From Pseudomonadota bacterium (lineage in GTDB: Bacteria; Bdellovibrionota; UBA1018), in the NCBI GenBank assembly GCA_027485695.1, contig JAIXQO010000002.1:728006-792005 (forward strand): a DNA stretch of 64,000 bases. Reading direction: 5' to 3'. Both the position numbers and the translations under genes were made by a program. Position 1 is the stretch's first letter. Every line of letters starts with the position of its first letter. The notes under the pieces are model-generated. The model worked only from the letters and a program-made list of their open reading frames with translations, searched no databases and was not told the DNA's origin. Of the stretch, positions 61,814 to 64,000 are shown in pieces.

Positions 61814-62311
61814 CTAAAACGGCATCGCTACGCCAAAAGTGATCGCCTCATGGCTCAATTCTGCGCGGTAAAGGAATGCGCCCATATCGTAAAATGCGCC
61901 CACGCCAAAACGGGGGTGGAACGCGAAATCAGAACCGAACTTGGTGTTATCGTAAAAGTTGCCGCCGACGCCACCGAGAGCAAAAAGTGTCCAAAGCTCA
62001 TCCTTGACGAAATCCCAGCGCAAGTGGGCGCTGTACATCCAGAGCGTCTGGCCTTTTGCGAACATCGGTCCGAACTGACCTTCGATCGATACCGGATTCA
62101 CGATATCTGGAATCCATCCTTCACGTGCAATCACGGTCGAGATACTGGGCAGGATCAAGAGACCAGGCGTCGTGTTGATCAAGCCCATCCCGCCTGAAAC
62201 GCCCAAGCGGACCGTGTCAGTCGGTTTGTAAGTTTTGTAATCTTCGGCTGCGAGAACCGATTGCGAAAACAACACAAGAATGAGGACGAACCAGTGAGTA
62301 AGTTTTTTCAT
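61814..62311 (-). CDS. Small outer-membrane beta-barrel-like protein
   Basis: The 165-residue product from ATG 62311 (62320 possible) has a signal peptide ending SVLAAEDY. The mature part alternates hydrophobic and polar residues with glycine turns (VRLGVSGGMGLINTTPG, TLFALGGVGGNFYDN) and ends EAITFGVAMPF, an aromatic last residue as in outer-membrane barrels. About eight strands are plausible. No specific family. Confidence 0.7.
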   Translation of the reverse strand: MKKLTHWFVLILVLFSQSVLAAEDYKTYKPTDTVRLGVSGGMGLINTTPGLLILPSISTVIAREGWIPDIVNPVSIEGQFGPMFAKGQTLWMYSAHLRWDFVKDELWTLFALGGVGGNFYDNTKFGSDFAFHPRFGVGAFYDMGAFLYRAELSHEAITFGVAMPF

Positions 62312-62351
62312 TTGTCCCATTTTATTGAAACTTCGGGATTAGACAACTCAT

Positions 62352-62948
62352 TCAGGGATATTTCACGAGATCCAAGCGATCGAGAAGATTCTTCAGCATC
62401 GCTCCGGTTGCGCCCCAGACCCGATGCTCACCGATTTGAAAGACGTCGGTGGGGTACCGAACGCTCCCGCTCTCCACCCATTCTTTTCGGTAAACGCCCG
62501 GTTCACGAAGTCGCTCAAGGCTCACCCAGAAAAATGACTCCACTTCGTCTCCACTGGGACGAAATGCCACACGATCAGGTGTCATCTCCAGTCTTGCGAC
62601 AGTCGGCATGATTTCAAAACCACTCGGCGTCGTTAACTCCGGTAGCCGTCCCAACCATTCCACTTGCGGGGGAACCTCAGGACCGAGCTCTTCGATAAAC
62701 TCGCGAAGCGCGGTCGCTTCAAAATCACTCTGCGCTAATTCATCGGGCTCCATGACTCCGCCCGGAAATGCATACTGACTCTTGTGCGACTCCAAGCGAC
62801 TCGAACGTTTCGTGATCAGGACTTCAGGATTGTCACCTGCCAGGAGCACCAGCACAGCGGATCTCCGACCGGGAGCTGTCAGCCGAAATGGATAGCCGAC
62901 GTTCTCAAGCGCAAGTGCACGTGCGACCCGCGAGTAAATGTCGCTCAC
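62352..62948 (-). CDS. NUDIX hydrolase, CoA pyrophosphatase (NudL/YeaB) type
   Basis: The 198-residue protein has the NUDIX box in its NudL form, YAFPGGVMEPDELAQSD and then ALREFIEELG, following AAVL-type strand SAVLVLLAG and ITKRSSRLESHKSQ, which resembles the NudL signature upstream of the box. CoA pyrophosphatase activity is the known role of close relatives; substrate remains inferred. It overlaps the NtrC-like gene by ATGA, so is coupled to it. Confidence 0.88.
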   Translation of the reverse strand: MSDIYSRVARALALENVGYPFRLTAPGRRSAVLVLLAGDNPEVLITKRSSRLESHKSQYAFPGGVMEPDELAQSDFEATALREFIEELGPEVPPQVEWLGRLPELTTPSGFEIMPTVARLEMTPDRVAFRPSGDEVESFFWVSLERLREPGVYRKEWVESGSVRYPTDVFQIGEHRVWGATGAMLKNLLDRLDLVKYP

Positions 62949-64000
62949 GCCTTGCCCTCTTTGAGGTTAATCCCATAGGCCTTGCACTTGCGATAGAGTG
63001 TTGCGCGATCGATGCCGAGCGTCTCCGCGGCCTTGGTCTTGTTGTAGTGGCACTCTTCGAGAACGCGACTAATGTGCTCTCGCTCCATTGACTCGAGCGA
63101 GGATAATGTGGCACTCGGGCCATCGCGAAACATCCCCGGAGCGTCCGCAGACTTGAGGGCATCCAGCTGGATCGCGGCTTTGCTCAGTGCTGGGAAATCC
63201 TCGGGCTCTAGAATATCGGAATTCGAAAGCGCCACTGCGCGCTCGATCACTTGCTCTAGTTCACGCAAATTCCCGGGCCAACTGTACCGCTCCAAAAGAC
63301 CACTTGCTTCGGCCGTCAGGCGCGGGCTCCGTCGATCGTTCAACTGCGAAACCTTGCCAAGGTAGAATTCGATGAGATCCGAGAGATCCTCTTTGCGTTC
63401 CCGAAGCGGGGGTAACTCCAGCGTGATCGTGCTCAAACGATAAAACAACTCGCTTTTGAGCCCAGAGCCTTGCTGAAGTTTTCCGAGGTCCGTTTGGCTT
63501 AAGGAGAAAATACGGAATTGCGCGCGTTCCTTTTCTCGAACGTCCAGGAACTGGGACAATGCCGCTTGTTTTTCATGACTGAGTCCTTCGATCTCTTCGA
63601 TCATCAGCGACCCTTCTCTTAGCTGAGATAGCGTAGAGATCCAGGTTTCATCCTTCATTTCGGAGCCGAGTTTCACGAGCGGAAGACTGGAGAAAGACGA
63701 ATTCTCGTGAATGGTGCGGGCAACGAATGTTTTTCCGGTTCCCGTCTCACCGACAATCAGTACCGAACTCTTGGACAGCGCAGCCCGTGCGCAGATCTTG
63801 TAGACGTCGACGATCTTCGGGCTCTTACCCATCAGATGTGCGGTTCGATCGCGATCCCAGGCTTCGTTTTTCCCTCGAGTGGGCTCCGGACTCTGCGTCG
63901 ACTCGAATTGTCGTACCGCTCGGCGGACCAGCGATCGGAGCTCTGCGATTTGAAACGGCTTGGAGATGTAATCAAAAGCACCCTCCTTGATCGCGGCCAT
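62945..64000 (-). CDS. NtrC-family response regulator lacking the GAFTGA segment (partial at right edge)
   Basis: The frame enters from the right edge inside a receiver domain (MAAIKEGAFDYISKPF, the conserved Lys loop). It continues with an AAA+ domain (Walker A GETGTGKT at visible residues 84-91, sensor segment ELFYRLSTITLELPPLRERKEDL) and ends with a Fis-type helix-turn-helix (NKTKAAETLGIDRATLYRKCK). Between Walker A and Walker B only about 40 residues remain instead of about 64, and no ELFGHEKGAFTGA is present. Walker B reads GSLMIEEIEGL. It probably cannot contact sigma-54 and may work with sigma-70. The N-terminus lies beyond the window. Confidence 0.85.
   Translation of the reverse strand: MAAIKEGAFDYISKPFQIAELRSLVRRAVRQFESTQSPEPTRGKNEAWDRDRTAHLMGKSPKIVDVYKICARAALSKSSVLIVGETGTGKTFVARTIHENSSFSSLPLVKLGSEMKDETWISTLSQLREGSLMIEEIEGLSHEKQAALSQFLDVREKERAQFRIFSLSQTDLGKLQQGSGLKSELFYRLSTITLELPPLRERKEDLSDLIEFYLGKVSQLNDRRSPRLTAEASGLLERYSWPGNLRELEQVIERAVALSNSDILEPEDFPALSKAAIQLDALKSADAPGMFRDGPSATLSSLESMEREHISRVLEECHYNKTKAAETLGIDRATLYRKCKAYGINLKEGKA

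Overview
The window looks like chromosome from a Gram-negative bacterium of the Bdellovibrionota (Bdellovibrio/Oligoflexia side), with mid-50s GC by eye. The reasons are a TIGR02147-family regulator (known mainly from Bdellovibrio relatives and Fibrobacter), a Bdellovibrio-type major outer-membrane protein, many secreted proteins of unknown function, and a standard Gram-negative housekeeping set. No rRNA, tRNA, CRISPR array or recognisable transposase was seen.

Layout. 0-4.7 kb: accessory minus-strand region with two related modules, each a TIGR02147-type regulator translationally coupled to a secreted paralogue. In one module the regulator survives only as an in-frame, internally deleted 83-codon ORF. 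4.9-14.5 kb (plus): nucleoside salvage (cdd, amidohydrolase), rplU-rpmA, then obgE-nadD-rsfS-rlmH, gpmI, pfkA and comF. 14.3-26.1 kb (minus): an unknown protein coupled to lysC, SMI1/KNR4, a secreted GT-B-like protein, an MltD-like transglycosylase, DUF507, murJ, a free-standing four-helix-bundle gene between imperfect inverted repeats, and a degenerate biotin-carboxylase homologue. 26.2-34.3 kb: an Rsm22-like methyltransferase, a cysteine-rich repeat protein, a UvrD/PcrA helicase, an RluB-type pseudouridine synthase and small secreted proteins. 34.3-36.9 kb: arsR-feoA-feoB plus a small membrane protein, with an operator-like palindrome and a Fur-box match. 37-42.6 kb: a transglycosylase-like secreted protein and System II cytochrome c maturation (ResB, CcsA). 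42.8-49 kb: rlmI-bcp-rlmL, an RqcH/NFACT protein and a CCA-adding-type enzyme. 49.2-54.3 kb: a second accessory block of secreted proteins, including tandem GETHD paralogues. 54.4-64 kb: ftsK, a ROK kinase, a major OMP with a long leader, a DUF885 hydrolase, a small beta-barrel protein, a NUDIX hydrolase, and an NtrC-family regulator that lacks the GAFTGA segment and runs off the right edge.

Cooperation. Many neighbours overlap by ATGA (TIGR02147/secreted protein, obgE/nadD, lysC/402-aa protein, arsR/feoA/feoB, resB/ccsA, NtrC-like/NUDIX), so translational coupling is a general habit here. The most novel signals are the four-helix-bundle element resembling a 23S rRNA intervening sequence, the duplicated regulator/secreted-protein modules, the intrinsic terminator embedded in comF on the opposite strand, the apparently dead biotin-carboxylase/BCCP homologue, and the GAFTGA-less enhancer-binding protein. 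All family calls come from reading the sequence; no database search was run.
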